Positions 1 to 5,969 are shown, counted from the stretch's first letter. The stretch: 19,629 nt of DNA from Caryophanales bacterium UBA3668 (GCA_002373085.1 DFJP01000101.1:27560-47188); one strand, 5' to 3'. The notes: a model not told the origin generated them from the sequence alone. Numbers and translations: made by a program.

Positions 1-1
1 G

Positions 2-664
2 AGCACAATTATTGAATTAATGAGATTATCTTCTTCTAAAGAAGAGGCACTTTGGTATGTTGGTCAAATAACCAAAAACAAATGGTCACGTTTACATGTA
101 TTAAAGCAATTTGAATTACAAGCCTATCAAAGGCAAATTGTCCCACCATTGATTACTGATGAGAAGGCTTATGTTCAAGGCATTGTAAAAGATACACTTG
201 CTTTTGATTTCATAAGCAAAAATGAAGTGACGGATGAAAAAAGTTTAAAAGATAGACTTATCGATAATATCTTATTGTTTCTTCGAGAACTGGGAACAGG
301 ATTTGCATTAGTAGGGCGTGAATATAAATTAGTGACTCCAACAGGCAAGAACTTTTTCGTCGATTTGCTAATGTATCACACTAAAGTCCATGCTTATGTT
401 GCTATAGAAGTGAAATTAGAAGATATCACCCCTGCTGACTTTGGCCAATTAAACTTTTACGTCAACGCAATTGATGATTTAGAAAAAACAGAAATCGATA
501 ATGAAACGATAGGGATGTTGCTATGCAAAACAGCAGACAATTATGTTGTAGAAACTTCATTCAAAGGCTTGAAAACACCAATAGGAGTTTCGAAGTATAA
601 ACTTTTTGAAGACTTACCTGAATATTTAACAAACAAATTAAAATTAGTAGATAAAAAGGACTGA
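2..664 (+). CDS. YhcG/DUF1016-type PDDEXK nuclease, 5'-truncated by window edge
   Basis: The reading frame is open from the first bases of the window, so the gene starts upstream; the ATG at 20 is internal. Numbering from that Met, the C-terminal half carries a PDDEXK nuclease core: Asp115 in FFVDLLMYH, then the E-x-K of AIEVK (Glu130, Lys132), followed by GQLNFYVNA, as in the YhcG_C (DUF1016) family. The preceding part (SKEEALWYVGQ, KWSRLHVLKQF) matches the end of the family's helical N-terminal domain. Such proteins are thought to cut or process DNA and are common near restriction and mobile loci; the cellular role here is unknown. The catalytic residues are intact, so the visible part does not look decayed. 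A hairpin terminator overlaps the stop. Family assignment is by motif recognition. Confidence 0.85.
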   Translation, partial: STIIELMRLSSSKEEALWYVGQITKNKWSRLHVLKQFELQAYQRQIVPPLITDEKAYVQGIVKDTLAFDFISKNEVTDEKSLKDRLIDNILLFLRELGTGFALVGREYKLVTPTGKNFFVDLLMYHTKVHAYVAIEVKLEDITPADFGQLNFYVNAIDDLEKTEIDNETIGMLLCKTADNYVVETSFKGLKTPIGVSKYKLFEDLPEYLTNKLKLVDKKD

Positions 665-688
665 CACATCTTAGTGTCAATCCTATTT
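657..688 (+). terminator. Intrinsic terminator of the nuclease gene
   Basis: The stem AGGA-c-TGACAC pairs with GTGTCA-a-TCCT (10 pairs, one internal mismatch) around the loop ATCTTA, with an A-run before it and a short ATTT after it. It overlaps the TGA stop. The T-tract is short, so efficiency may be moderate. Confidence 0.55.
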
Positions 689-702
689 AACTAAGTTGGC
701 CT

Positions 703-757
703 TCTCTAACACGAAAAATGCTTGAATGACTTATCTCTAACACCGAAAATGCTTAAA
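703..757. repeat. Imperfect direct repeat of 24 nt, period 31
   Basis: The unit TCTCTAACACGAAAAATGCT (703-722, continuing TGAA) recurs at 734-757 as TCTCTAACACCGAAAATGCT plus TAAA, with two differences. It sits in a gene-free stretch (665-948) that has no convincing reading frame. It could be the remains of a mobile element or protein-binding half sites. Confidence 0.6.
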
Positions 758-801
758 TTGTGCCGCTTTTGAACCAATTTTATTATTCTTTCCTTATAAA
801 C

Positions 802-867
802 ACATTAACGGGTTCGAGCTGGTTAATGTCTAATGAGATTGATAAATAGAATCATTAGGATTAATCC
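802..867. repeat. Three abutting inverted repeats in the gene-free stretch
   Basis: ACATTAAC (802-809) pairs perfectly with GTTAATGT (822-829). Immediately next to it CTAATGA (830-836) pairs with TCATTAG (852-858). Directly after comes the 10-nt perfect palindrome GGATTAATCC (858-867). No T-tract follows, so this is not a plain terminator. It could be a structured RNA, a recombination site or a multi-site operator; function unknown. Confidence 0.5.
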
Positions 868-899
868 GATAAGGCGAATAATAAAATCAGGGTAATTTA

Positions 900-921
900 A
901 AAGCCCACCGAAGCGAGCTTT
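900..921 (-). terminator. UUCG-capped terminator of the surface protein gene
   Basis: Read on the minus strand, AAAGCTCGC pairs with GTGGGCTTT (two G-T wobbles) around a TTCG loop closed by C-G, the extra-stable C(UUCG)G tetraloop. TTTTAAATT follows. The wobbles become A-C mismatches on the plus strand, so the hairpin works only in the minus direction. It lies about 28 nt after the stop at 949-951. Confidence 0.8.
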
Positions 922-935
922 ATATTTTTTTGATT

Positions 936-957
936 ATTGCATCGTAAACTACGCAAT
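936..957 (-). other. Small hairpin across the stop codon of the surface protein gene
   Basis: ATTGC pairs with GCAAT (936-940 with 953-957), with an inner GTA/TAC pairing (944-946 with 950-952) and a 3-nt bulge. It spans the stop codon and sits directly at the end of the compositionally odd 3' segment. In the Bordetella phage retroelement a hairpin just after the variable region aids retrohoming, which is why this one is noted. It is short and could be chance. Confidence 0.3.
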
Positions 958-1095
958 CCTGATTGTGAGAGCTGCACGCACACTGCCGTACGTGTCGCCG
1001 ACATGGTTTGCGCCGACATCAACGTAGCAGATGCTGCCATCGGAGTCGACATAACATGCGACGTTGGAGCTGTCGCTGCTAGGAGAACGAGTCCA
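949..1095 (-). other. Candidate hypervariable (DGR variable-region-like) 3' segment
   Basis: From Trp341 to the stop the base composition changes. Of the 32 codons for residues 346-377, 23 end in C (AGC, GAC, TCC, AAC, GTC, GGC, ATC, TGC, TAC), whereas the codons just upstream mostly end in A or T. A set of NNC codons differing at the first two bases is what adenine-directed mutagenesis of AAC codons in a template repeat produces. The length (~145 nt), the position at the 3' end and the lectin-like host domain also fit. No template repeat or reverse transcriptase lies in this window, so this remains an inference. Confidence 0.4.
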
Positions 1096-2115
1096 ATAAA
1101 AATCGTTATATAATTGGGACGAATCGGTACTATTATACCAAGCGCCTCTCGCTCTTGCCCAGTCAGTAGTTTTGCAACATCTTGTATCGGTTAAGTCTTC
1201 CGAATCTGAGAATCCGTAACTGGAGTTTATATAATCCTGATAACTTGGTAAGAACACTTTGTCTTGGGTGTTATTGCAAGCATACGAATTACTAGTTGAA
1301 TCAGTTGTGGCCGCACTGTTATCCACTATCGTGGTTTGAATATAACTATTGCCCAAAGCGAATGCTGAATTATAGAAATCATTATTTAACCATGCTCTTA
1401 TTTCTGAATATTCATAATTATTAGCGTAGTGACCATCTTTTGTACCTGTATAGTATTCATTATATCTATGAGCATCTAATAAAAGGCTAGAAAGGATGTA
1501 ATACTCTCCGTTGGTGTTCGAAAGGACATTCCAAGTGATAGGCTCGCATTTAAACCAATATGTAGTTCCACCTACGATTTTTGTTCCGTTATCAAATGTA
1601 TAGAATGATTGAAATGGTGTCGCACTTAATTTAGCATAATATTCATTTTCGTATAAATACCAGCCATTAATTCCTGATGTTGTTAATTTGTTAAGCGCAG
1701 AAATTAGAGTTGAATCATTTACGTTCTTTTGTGGATATAAGCCATAGGTAACAGTATTATTTTTAGTAGAAAACATTGGCGTAATGCCTAAACTTTCGTT
1801 TCTGCTTGGAACATATCTATCGTCATCACATGTTAGAGTGGCAAATGAATCATAAGTGTAAAAATTATGTTCTATGCATGTGGCTTTTGGATCAGTAAAG
1901 GTATGGGTAGCGCATCCATCGGTGCTACTAGCCCAGAATTCTTTTGAACCATGTCTAGCTTCGGTAGGTGCAACCGCTGCATAATGATGCCAAACCTCGC
2001 CATTTGTAGCAAGAGCAGACAAACCAGATAAACCGCCATTAGCAAAAATCACAGTACCAACAACTGCAACCATCGAAGATACAGTAGCCAATAAGAGAAT
2101 TTTCTTTTTATTCAT
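949..2115 (-). CDS. Secreted DUF6273-like surface protein
   Basis: The 388-residue protein starts with a signal peptide or anchor (KKK, then a hydrophobic stretch at 6-25). Residues 41-110 hold a conserved-looking segment (WHHYAAVAPTEARHGSKEFW) with two C-x2-H pairs (Cys68/His71, Cys80/His83). From about 120 comes the VTYGLYPQ motif and a domain resembling DUF6273 (WYLYENEYYAKL, ITWNVLS, YILSS, IRAWLNNDFYN, VFLPS, YWTRSP, ending SVRAALTIRI), a lectin-like/FGE-like fold by family analogy. A GAAGG ribosome site precedes the ATG, with a promoter at 2152-2180. Codons 346-377 are mostly C-ending, unlike the AT-ending codons before them. Function is probably ligand binding at the cell surface (inferred). 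No sortase motif or C-terminal membrane anchor is visible. Confidence 0.8.
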   Translation of the reverse strand: MNKKKILLLATVSSMVAVVGTVIFANGGLSGLSALATNGEVWHHYAAVAPTEARHGSKEFWASSTDGCATHTFTDPKATCIEHNFYTYDSFATLTCDDDRYVPSRNESLGITPMFSTKNNTVTYGLYPQKNVNDSTLISALNKLTTSGINGWYLYENEYYAKLSATPFQSFYTFDNGTKIVGGTTYWFKCEPITWNVLSNTNGEYYILSSLLLDAHRYNEYYTGTKDGHYANNYEYSEIRAWLNNDFYNSAFALGNSYIQTTIVDNSAATTDSTSNSYACNNTQDKVFLPSYQDYINSSYGFSDSEDLTDTRCCKTTDWARARGAWYNSTDSSQLYNDFYWTRSPSSDSSNVACYVDSDGSICYVDVGANHVGDTYGSVRAALTIRIA

Positions 2116-2151
2116 ATTTGCAAACCTTCTTTATATTAAATTAACAATAAA

Positions 2152-2180
2152 AATATAGCGAAAATATATATCTCATTCAA
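2152..2180 (-). promoter_or_regulatory. Sigma-A-type promoter of the surface protein gene
   Basis: On the minus strand, TTGAAT (2175-2180) and TATATT (2152-2157) are separated by 17 nt, about 37 nt upstream of the ATG at 2115. Confidence 0.65.
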
Positions 2181-2323
2181 CATTTTTATATATCATATAA
2201 TACGCTAATTGAATAATTAATTAGAAAGAATAAGAGGCCAGCTCTATCATCCTGTTTGAGATATTACGTTAGGTAAGCAAAGCGAATTTCCTAAAATAAC
2301 TATCCAAAAAGGAGGTTTTATTT

Positions 2324-2374
2324 ACGCCTACTTATTTTGTGGGTATCGATGTCAGCAATAGGCTTTGATATTTT
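2324..2374 (+). pseudogene. 5' scrap of an IS110-family transposase gene
   Basis: An ideal ribosome site, AAGGAGG (2309-2315), is followed 8 nt later by ACG (where an ATG would be expected) and codons for PTYFVGIDVS, the start of IS110-family transposases, including the first Asp of their DEDD (RuvC-like) site. The frame meets TGA at 2366; after a one-base shift it could continue a little further (DIFFM). Everything beyond is missing, so the gene is dead. The 322-nt gap between the surface protein and the IS3-type gene holds this remnant, the promoter at 2152-2180 and little else that I can identify. Confidence 0.5.
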
Positions 2375-2437
2375 CTTTATGCTTCGCACTTTATGTAAAC
2401 CCAATTAGTTAAAATTAAGGAAGGGAAAGAAATAAAA

Positions 2438-3427
2438 ATGATCAAAAAAGCAACACTAATTAACGAAAACGAGAAGTTAAAAAGGGAAATTTATATATGG
2501 AGAAATATCGGGATAGGAATTAATGCTTCTGTGAAAGAAAAGGAAGAAGCAACGAAAATATTTTTGGAACAATATAGTGAATATAATTATTGTGAAGTGT
2601 GTAGAGTTATTCATTTAAGCAAAGGAACATATTTCAATTTTATTAATAATAAAGTTGAGAAAACTACATACGAGATTAAAGACGAAAGTTTATTAAAGGA
2701 AATTAAAATCGTTTTTGAAGAATCAAATAGGATTTATGGAGTCGATAAAATCAATGCAGTTTTAAGGAAAAAGGGAATAATTACTTCGGCACGAAAAATA
2801 AGTCAACTCATGAAATCTAATAATCTAATTAAGCAAAATGTCATGAAAAGGCCGAAACCACAGGTAATTAGAGAAAGATGCAACTACTTTAGAAACCTTT
2901 TAAATAGACAGTTTGATCAGCAAGAACCGAACAAAGTCTGGGTGAGTGATTTACTAGAAATTAATCTAAGCGGGGTAAAATATTATCTCTGTGTCATCCT
3001 TGATTTGTTTGCAAGGAAGGTTCTTTCATGGAGAGTATCGCATAGAAAAAGCGATAACTTCACTATTAATGCAATAAAAGAAGCATTTGAAATAAGAAAC
3101 GAACCGATAGGATTGATGTTTCATAGCGATCAAGGCCTAGAATTTACAACTCATAAATTTATGAACACACTAAAAGTTTTAGGCATAAAACAATCATTTT
3201 CGTATCCCGGTTCACCAAATGATAACGCTGCAATGGAAGGATTCTATTCTATATTAAGAAGAGAGGAAGTTAATATAAATATTAATAAATACATAAACTC
3301 ACGAGGCATTAGAGAATATTTAACAAAATATTTTTACTTTTATAACAATAAAAGAATTCATCGATCTCTAGATGATAGAACTCCTCAAGAAGTTGAAGAT
3401 GAATGGTTCAAAAAGCACTCTAATTAG
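2438..3427 (+). CDS. IS3-family transposase, OrfB-like
   Basis: The 329-residue protein is a DDE integrase-core transposase. An N-terminal coiled segment (NENEKLKREI) is followed by an HTH-like stretch around 45-70, an HTH_21-like segment (IYGVDKINAVLRKKGI, 99-114), and the rve catalytic core: Asp171 in VWVSDLLEI, Asp231 in MFHSDQGLEF and Glu267 in NAAMEGFYS. The spacing of 35 residues between Asp231 and Glu267 is the IS3 DD(35)E signature. IS3 elements normally have an upstream OrfA with a frameshift into OrfB; there is no room for OrfA here, and I found no terminal inverted repeats or target duplication. It may be an orphan OrfB or a deleted element. GGAAGGG upstream serves as the ribosome site. 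The catalytic residues are intact. Confidence 0.88.
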   Translation: MIKKATLINENEKLKREIYIWRNIGIGINASVKEKEEATKIFLEQYSEYNYCEVCRVIHLSKGTYFNFINNKVEKTTYEIKDESLLKEIKIVFEESNRIYGVDKINAVLRKKGIITSARKISQLMKSNNLIKQNVMKRPKPQVIRERCNYFRNLLNRQFDQQEPNKVWVSDLLEINLSGVKYYLCVILDLFARKVLSWRVSHRKSDNFTINAIKEAFEIRNEPIGLMFHSDQGLEFTTHKFMNTLKVLGIKQSFSYPGSPNDNAAMEGFYSILRREEVNININKYINSRGIREYLTKYFYFYNNKRIHRSLDDRTPQEVEDEWFKKHSN

Positions 3428-3447
3428 GGTGCTAATTTTTTTATTTT
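3414..3447 (+). terminator. Intrinsic terminator of the IS3-type transposase
   Basis: AGCACTCT pairs with AGGGTGCT (8 pairs, one wobble) around AATT, followed by a seven-T run and more T-rich sequence. The stem includes the TAG stop codon. Confidence 0.85.
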
Positions 3448-3486
3448 CTATAAAATAAAACAAGCTTTGAAGTCTCAAAACTTGTT
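3448..3486 (-). terminator. Terminator of the tRNA-Asn/tRNA-Glu unit
   Basis: On the minus strand AACAAG-T-TTTGA pairs with TCAAA-G-CTTGTT (12 pairs counting one T-G wobble) around GACT, followed by TTATTTT. The wobble becomes a mismatch on the plus strand, so it is directed at the minus-strand tRNAs. It begins 11 nt past the tRNA-Glu CCA end. Confidence 0.8.
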
Positions 3487-3497
3487 AGTATCACGAT

Positions 3498-3574
3498 TGG
3501 TGACCTGTATGGGATTCGAACCCATGAATGCCACCGTGAAAGGGTGGTGAGTTAAGCCGCTTCTCCAACAGGCC
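3498..3574 (-). tRNA. tRNA-Glu(UUC)
   Basis: The cloverleaf folds on the minus strand. The acceptor GGCCTGT pairs with ACAGGTC (one G-T wobble), the anticodon stem CCACC/GGTGG encloses the loop CTTTCAC with anticodon TTC, and the T arm is ATGGG-TTCGAAT-CCCAT. CCA is encoded in the DNA. It lies 7 nt after tRNA-Asn in one transcript. Confidence 0.96.
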
Positions 3575-3581
3575 AGAAGTG

Positions 3582-3657
3582 TGGCGCCTACCGAGGGACT
3601 CGAACCCACGACCGATCGGTTAACAGCCGATAGCTCTACCGACTGAGCTAGGTAGGC
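3582..3657 (-). tRNA. tRNA-Asn(GUU)
   Basis: The cloverleaf folds on the minus strand. The acceptor GCCTACC pairs with GGTAGGC, the D arm contains TAGCTCAGTCGGTAGAGC, and the stem ATCGG/CCGAT encloses CTGTTAA with anticodon GTT. CCA is encoded. The T stem GTGGG/CCCTC has one T-T mismatch at its second pair. It is the first gene of the two-tRNA unit. Confidence 0.96.
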
Positions 3658-3691
3658 AACACTTGCGCTTTAGCTTAAAAACGCATGAATG

Positions 3692-3721
3692 ATAATATCA
3701 TATTCGATTTTATAAAATCAA
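3692..3721 (-). promoter_or_regulatory. Promoter of the tRNA unit
   Basis: On the minus strand, TTGATT (3716-3721) and TATTAT (3692-3697) are 18 nt apart, about 35 nt before tRNA-Asn. The -10 lies inside a small palindrome (ATGATAATATCAT, 3689-3701), and the spacer and -35 overlap GATTTTATAAAATC (3706-3719). The acpP stop is just upstream. Confidence 0.55.
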
Positions 3722-3724
3722 TGC

Positions 3725-3949
3725 TTATTTAATTTTTGACTCAATTAATTTTAGAACATCACCTAAAGTGGCGACTTGAGATATTTCATCAGAGTCAAAT
3801 TCAATGCCTAATTCTTCTTCGATTTCGAGCATTACTTCAACCAAATCTAGTGAGTCAAGACCAAGTCCTGAAAGTGAATCAGTCTCTTTTAAATTAGAGA
3901 TATCCACTCTTTTGGATAATAAATCAGATACTGTTTTTTTAACATCCAT
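3725..3949 (-). CDS. acpP: Acyl carrier protein
   Basis: The 74-residue acidic protein has the ACP signature GLDSLDLVEVMLEIEEELGI; Ser33 in the DSL motif would receive the 4'-phosphopantetheine arm that carries acyl chains in fatty acid or phospholipid synthesis. The length is normal for AcpP (about 75-80). An AGGAG ribosome site precedes the ATG. It stands alone between the tRNAs and the terminator of the pilus-like operon, with no other fatty-acid gene beside it. A role in general lipid synthesis is most likely; a dedicated role with the neighbouring operon is possible but unsupported. I saw no convincing -35/-10 pair of its own. Confidence 0.95.
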   Translation of the reverse strand: MDVKKTVSDLLSKRVDISNLKETDSLSGLGLDSLDLVEVMLEIEEELGIEFDSDEISQVATLGDVLKLIESKIK

Positions 3950-3983
3950 GATAATTTTCTCCTATCAATTATTTTACTATTGT

Positions 3984-4018
3984 AAAGAAAAAAGAAAAGC
4001 AGGGATTTTCCCCGCTTT
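3984..4018 (-). terminator. Terminator of the pilus-like operon
   Basis: On the minus strand AAAGCGGGG pairs with CCCTGCTTT (9 pairs, one G-T wobble) around AAAAT, then TTCTTTTTTCTTT. It begins about 34 nt after the stop of the last pilin gene and separates that operon from acpP. Confidence 0.9.
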
Positions 4019-4051
4019 GCTTCTTATTTTGTTTTGCGTGGCAGCATTGAT

Positions 4052-4249
4052 TTAGTCTCTATAGCTTAAAAGAGATGATGGCATGGAAACATCTGAAAAT
4101 ACTTCAGTAGCATCCGATCCTAAGTTCATAGATTTGTTTTCTACTTGTTTAGCGGTAGATTTAAAAATCCCTGCGATTGCAACTGAGATACCGCCGAAAA
4201 CAACAAGAACCAAAATAATCGTTAATAATTGTCCCTTGATTTCTGACAT
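4052..4249 (-). CDS. Small pilin-like protein with KGQ motif
   Basis: The 65-residue protein (MSEIKGQLLTIILVLVVFGG) has a short charged leader, then KGQ directly before a ~23-residue hydrophobic helix, then a polar tail. That is the layout of a type IV pilin-like precursor cut between Gly and Gln, and resembles the class III signal peptides of archaeal pilins more than the usual bacterial GF-x3-E; there is no Glu at +5. Last gene of the Tad-like operon, where abundant small pilins are often encoded. I chose the ATG at 4249, 8 nt from AAAGGAGG (4258-4265), over the ATG at 4255, only 2 nt away. The ribosome site lies just before and overlapping nothing but the junction with the preceding stop. 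The major subunit role is inferred. Confidence 0.7.
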   Translation of the reverse strand: MSEIKGQLLTIILVLVVFGGISVAIAGIFKSTAKQVENKSMNLGSDATEVFSDVSMPSSLLSYRD

Positions 4250-4266
4250 AATCATTTCCTCCTTTC

Positions 4267-4608
4267 TTATCCGTAATATCCAATAACTGTTGTCCTAGAT
4301 GCCACGACTTTTATGTCGTTAGAGGATATAACTAACGGACTATACATTCGATATATGGTAAACTCCACAACCTCCCCCACTGTTGGAGAAGCAGGAGTTA
4401 TGCTTTCAAACGTTACTTTGTAATTTGTTTCTAAATAAGAGATATATTCCTTGTCAGCTCTACCACTTTTAGCAATCAAATAGCCTATCGCAATTGATGT
4501 ATTATCCAAGTTGCTATAAAAGCTTGATAAACAAAACATATCTCCTCCTAATAAAACAAAAGCAACCACGAATACCATGGAGATAATAATTCCTAAGTTA
4601 TATGACAT
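4267..4608 (-). CDS. Small one-TM protein of the pilus-like operon
   Basis: The 113-residue protein has an N-terminal hydrophobic helix (about 4-25) and an extracytoplasmic domain of ~85 residues predicted to be mixed alpha/beta (ITPASPTVGEVVEFTIYRMY, then VVASRTTVIGYYG). The layout matches TadE-like minor pilins or pseudopilins, but I see no clear family motif or prepilin cleavage site. It overlaps the previous gene by 11 nt and is followed closely by the KGQ pilin. AGGAGA precedes the ATG by 8 nt. Probably a minor pilin or assembly partner; inferred from context. Confidence 0.65.
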   Translation of the reverse strand: MSYNLGIIISMVFVVAFVLLGGDMFCLSSFYSNLDNTSIAIGYLIAKSGRADKEYISYLETNYKVTFESITPASPTVGEVVEFTIYRMYSPLVISSNDIKVVASRTTVIGYYG

Positions 4609-5269
4609 TGACGTATTCTCCTATGATGGAAATAATCGCTAGAGATAGAGTAATGGTAATGGCCCCAGCACCAATGAGAGGAAAAGAATTAAGAGTTTCT
4701 AACGATTTCTTTTTCGAATCTATTAAGTCTTCTTGAAATTTCATTCTGGTGTTTGTGAAAAGTAATTCAAATTCAGATAATTGATTCGTGTTCTCTCCGT
4801 TATCGACCATTTGATAAATGGAGAGCATTAATGACTCAACAATATGATTATTGAATTTATTAGCGAAAGTAATATAAGGCCCAACACTCTTATCGGAATC
4901 TATTTGATTTAATAAAGAATTAATCATGCCTTCCATGCATATGGAGCAATAAGGCAAGAGTAGCTTAAAAGATGTATAAACATTATTTTTGTTCGAAATG
5001 AATACTTGGAAATACGAAAGAAGCGATATTAATTCATCAACATGCTCTTTTTCTAACTTCTTTTCGTATGTCGAATATCTAGAAATGTAAAAATAATCTA
5101 AAGCAGCTCCAATGAAGCCAATGATAATGGAAATATAGATTTCACGAAAGAAATAATAGATTAGTAATCCTCCAACCAGGAATGGCAACGGCAGAAGAAT
5201 AATAATTAATAATTCTTTAGAGTAATTTAGACCCAGCGACTCCACTCGATCTTTAAATGTTCTTTTCAT
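4598..5269 (-). CDS. TadC-like (T2SSF-type) membrane platform protein
   Basis: The protein has 223 residues. Two close TM segments near the N-terminus (ELLIIILLPLPFLVGGLLIY and ISIIIGFIGAALDYFYI) precede a helical cytoplasmic domain of ~110 residues and a last TM (FPLIGAGAITITLSLAIISI). This is the pattern of the TadB/TadC platform proteins that couple the ATPase to pilin extraction, somewhat shorter than typical TadC (about 300). The start at 5269 (MKRTF) is 8 nt from AAAGGAGG (5278-5285); the ATG at 5275 is only 2 nt from it, and longer frames lack a site. It overlaps the upstream platform gene by 17 nt. The pairing with the adjacent ATPase and second platform protein makes the role fairly secure despite weak sequence motifs. 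Confidence 0.7.
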   Translation of the reverse strand: MKRTFKDRVESLGLNYSKELLIIILLPLPFLVGGLLIYYFFREIYISIIIGFIGAALDYFYISRYSTYEKKLEKEHVDELISLLSYFQVFISNKNNVYTSFKLLLPYCSICMEGMINSLLNQIDSDKSVGPYITFANKFNNHIVESLMLSIYQMVDNGENTNQLSEFELLFTNTRMKFQEDLIDSKKKSLETLNSFPLIGAGAITITLSLAIISIIGEYVNVI

Positions 5270-5969
5270 TTTCATCTCCTCCTTTAATTGATAAATATGT
5301 GCCTCTTTTGATAAGCAAATAAATAGACGCAAGTATAAATAACATCAATAACACAATCGCAGCATTGAAAAGAATTTGCTCCTTAATTAGTGAGTAAAAA
5401 TCTTTTAATGCGAAACGCAAAACAATGACAATAACCGCACAGAAACCCCATAAAATTGCAATTTCTACATATTTATGACGGCTTAAGTTATCTGCCTTAG
5501 TAATGTATTCTTCAACACTTCTAACTTCACTTATGAGATACTTGCTCATTTGAAGAATATCTCCACCATCTTCTTCCCAAAGAAAGATGATTTGTAAAAA
5601 TAATCGATAGACATAAAACGGGAAATACGATGAAAAATATTGGAGTTTGTCATCATCATACATGTTCTCAAGTCCTTCAAATAGCTCAATGAAATCTGGT
5701 GGCATGCTATTAACTGCTGATTCAATCGCTCCTTTGATTGATTTCTTTATAGAAAGAGCAATAACAAAATTGTTTATGAAGTGATAACATTCGTGAAACT
5801 TCTTCACCTTAATGTCATATTTATCAAGTGACGGAGCAAATAAGGTAATACCTGCTATGATATAAATCGCCATAACACCTAGAGCTAGGTACAAATTATC
5901 TAAAGAGAGATATGTTATTGCGCCAGCTAAAAATGAAATAATAAGAAAAATAATGAGTCTTCTATTCAC
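5253..5969 (-). CDS. TadB-like (T2SSF-type) membrane platform protein
   Basis: The protein has 238 residues starting at GTG 5969 (NRRLIIFLII). TM segments lie at about 4-20 and 25-45, followed by a cytoplasmic helical domain (IKGAIESAVNSMP, FLWEEDGGDILQMSKYL), then two C-terminal TMs (YVEIAILWGFCAVIVIVL and ILFNAAIVLLMLFILASIYL). This is the TadB layout; the GGD-I-x-L-M stretch resembles the conserved part of T2SSF domains. The GTG is 8 nt from AGGAGG (5978-5983), whereas ATG 5975 is 2 nt away; the site also continues as AGGAGGTGAT. The gene overlaps the ATPase gene by 8 nt, so translation is coupled. Together with the next gene it would form the inner-membrane platform. Confidence 0.72.
   Translation of the reverse strand: MNRRLIIFLIISFLAGAITYLSLDNLYLALGVMAIYIIAGITLFAPSLDKYDIKVKKFHECYHFINNFVIALSIKKSIKGAIESAVNSMPPDFIELFEGLENMYDDDKLQYFSSYFPFYVYRLFLQIIFLWEEDGGDILQMSKYLISEVRSVEEYITKADNLSRHKYVEIAILWGFCAVIVIVLRFALKDFYSLIKEQILFNAAIVLLMLFILASIYLLIKRGTYLSIKGGDENEKNI

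Noticed and set aside
703..757. Direct repeat as a CRISPR array
   Set aside because: Only two imperfect units with a 7-nt gap, no spacers of normal length and no cas genes.
802..829. tRNA-like GGGTTCGAGC sequence in the gene-free stretch
   Set aside because: It resembles a T loop, but no acceptor, anticodon or D arm can be formed around it; it is the loop of an inverted repeat.
3804..4055. Plus-strand open frame of 83 codons over the acyl carrier protein gene
   Set aside because: It is antisense to acpP, crosses the pilus operon terminator, has no ribosome site, and its product is a Ser-rich mirror of the ACP codons.
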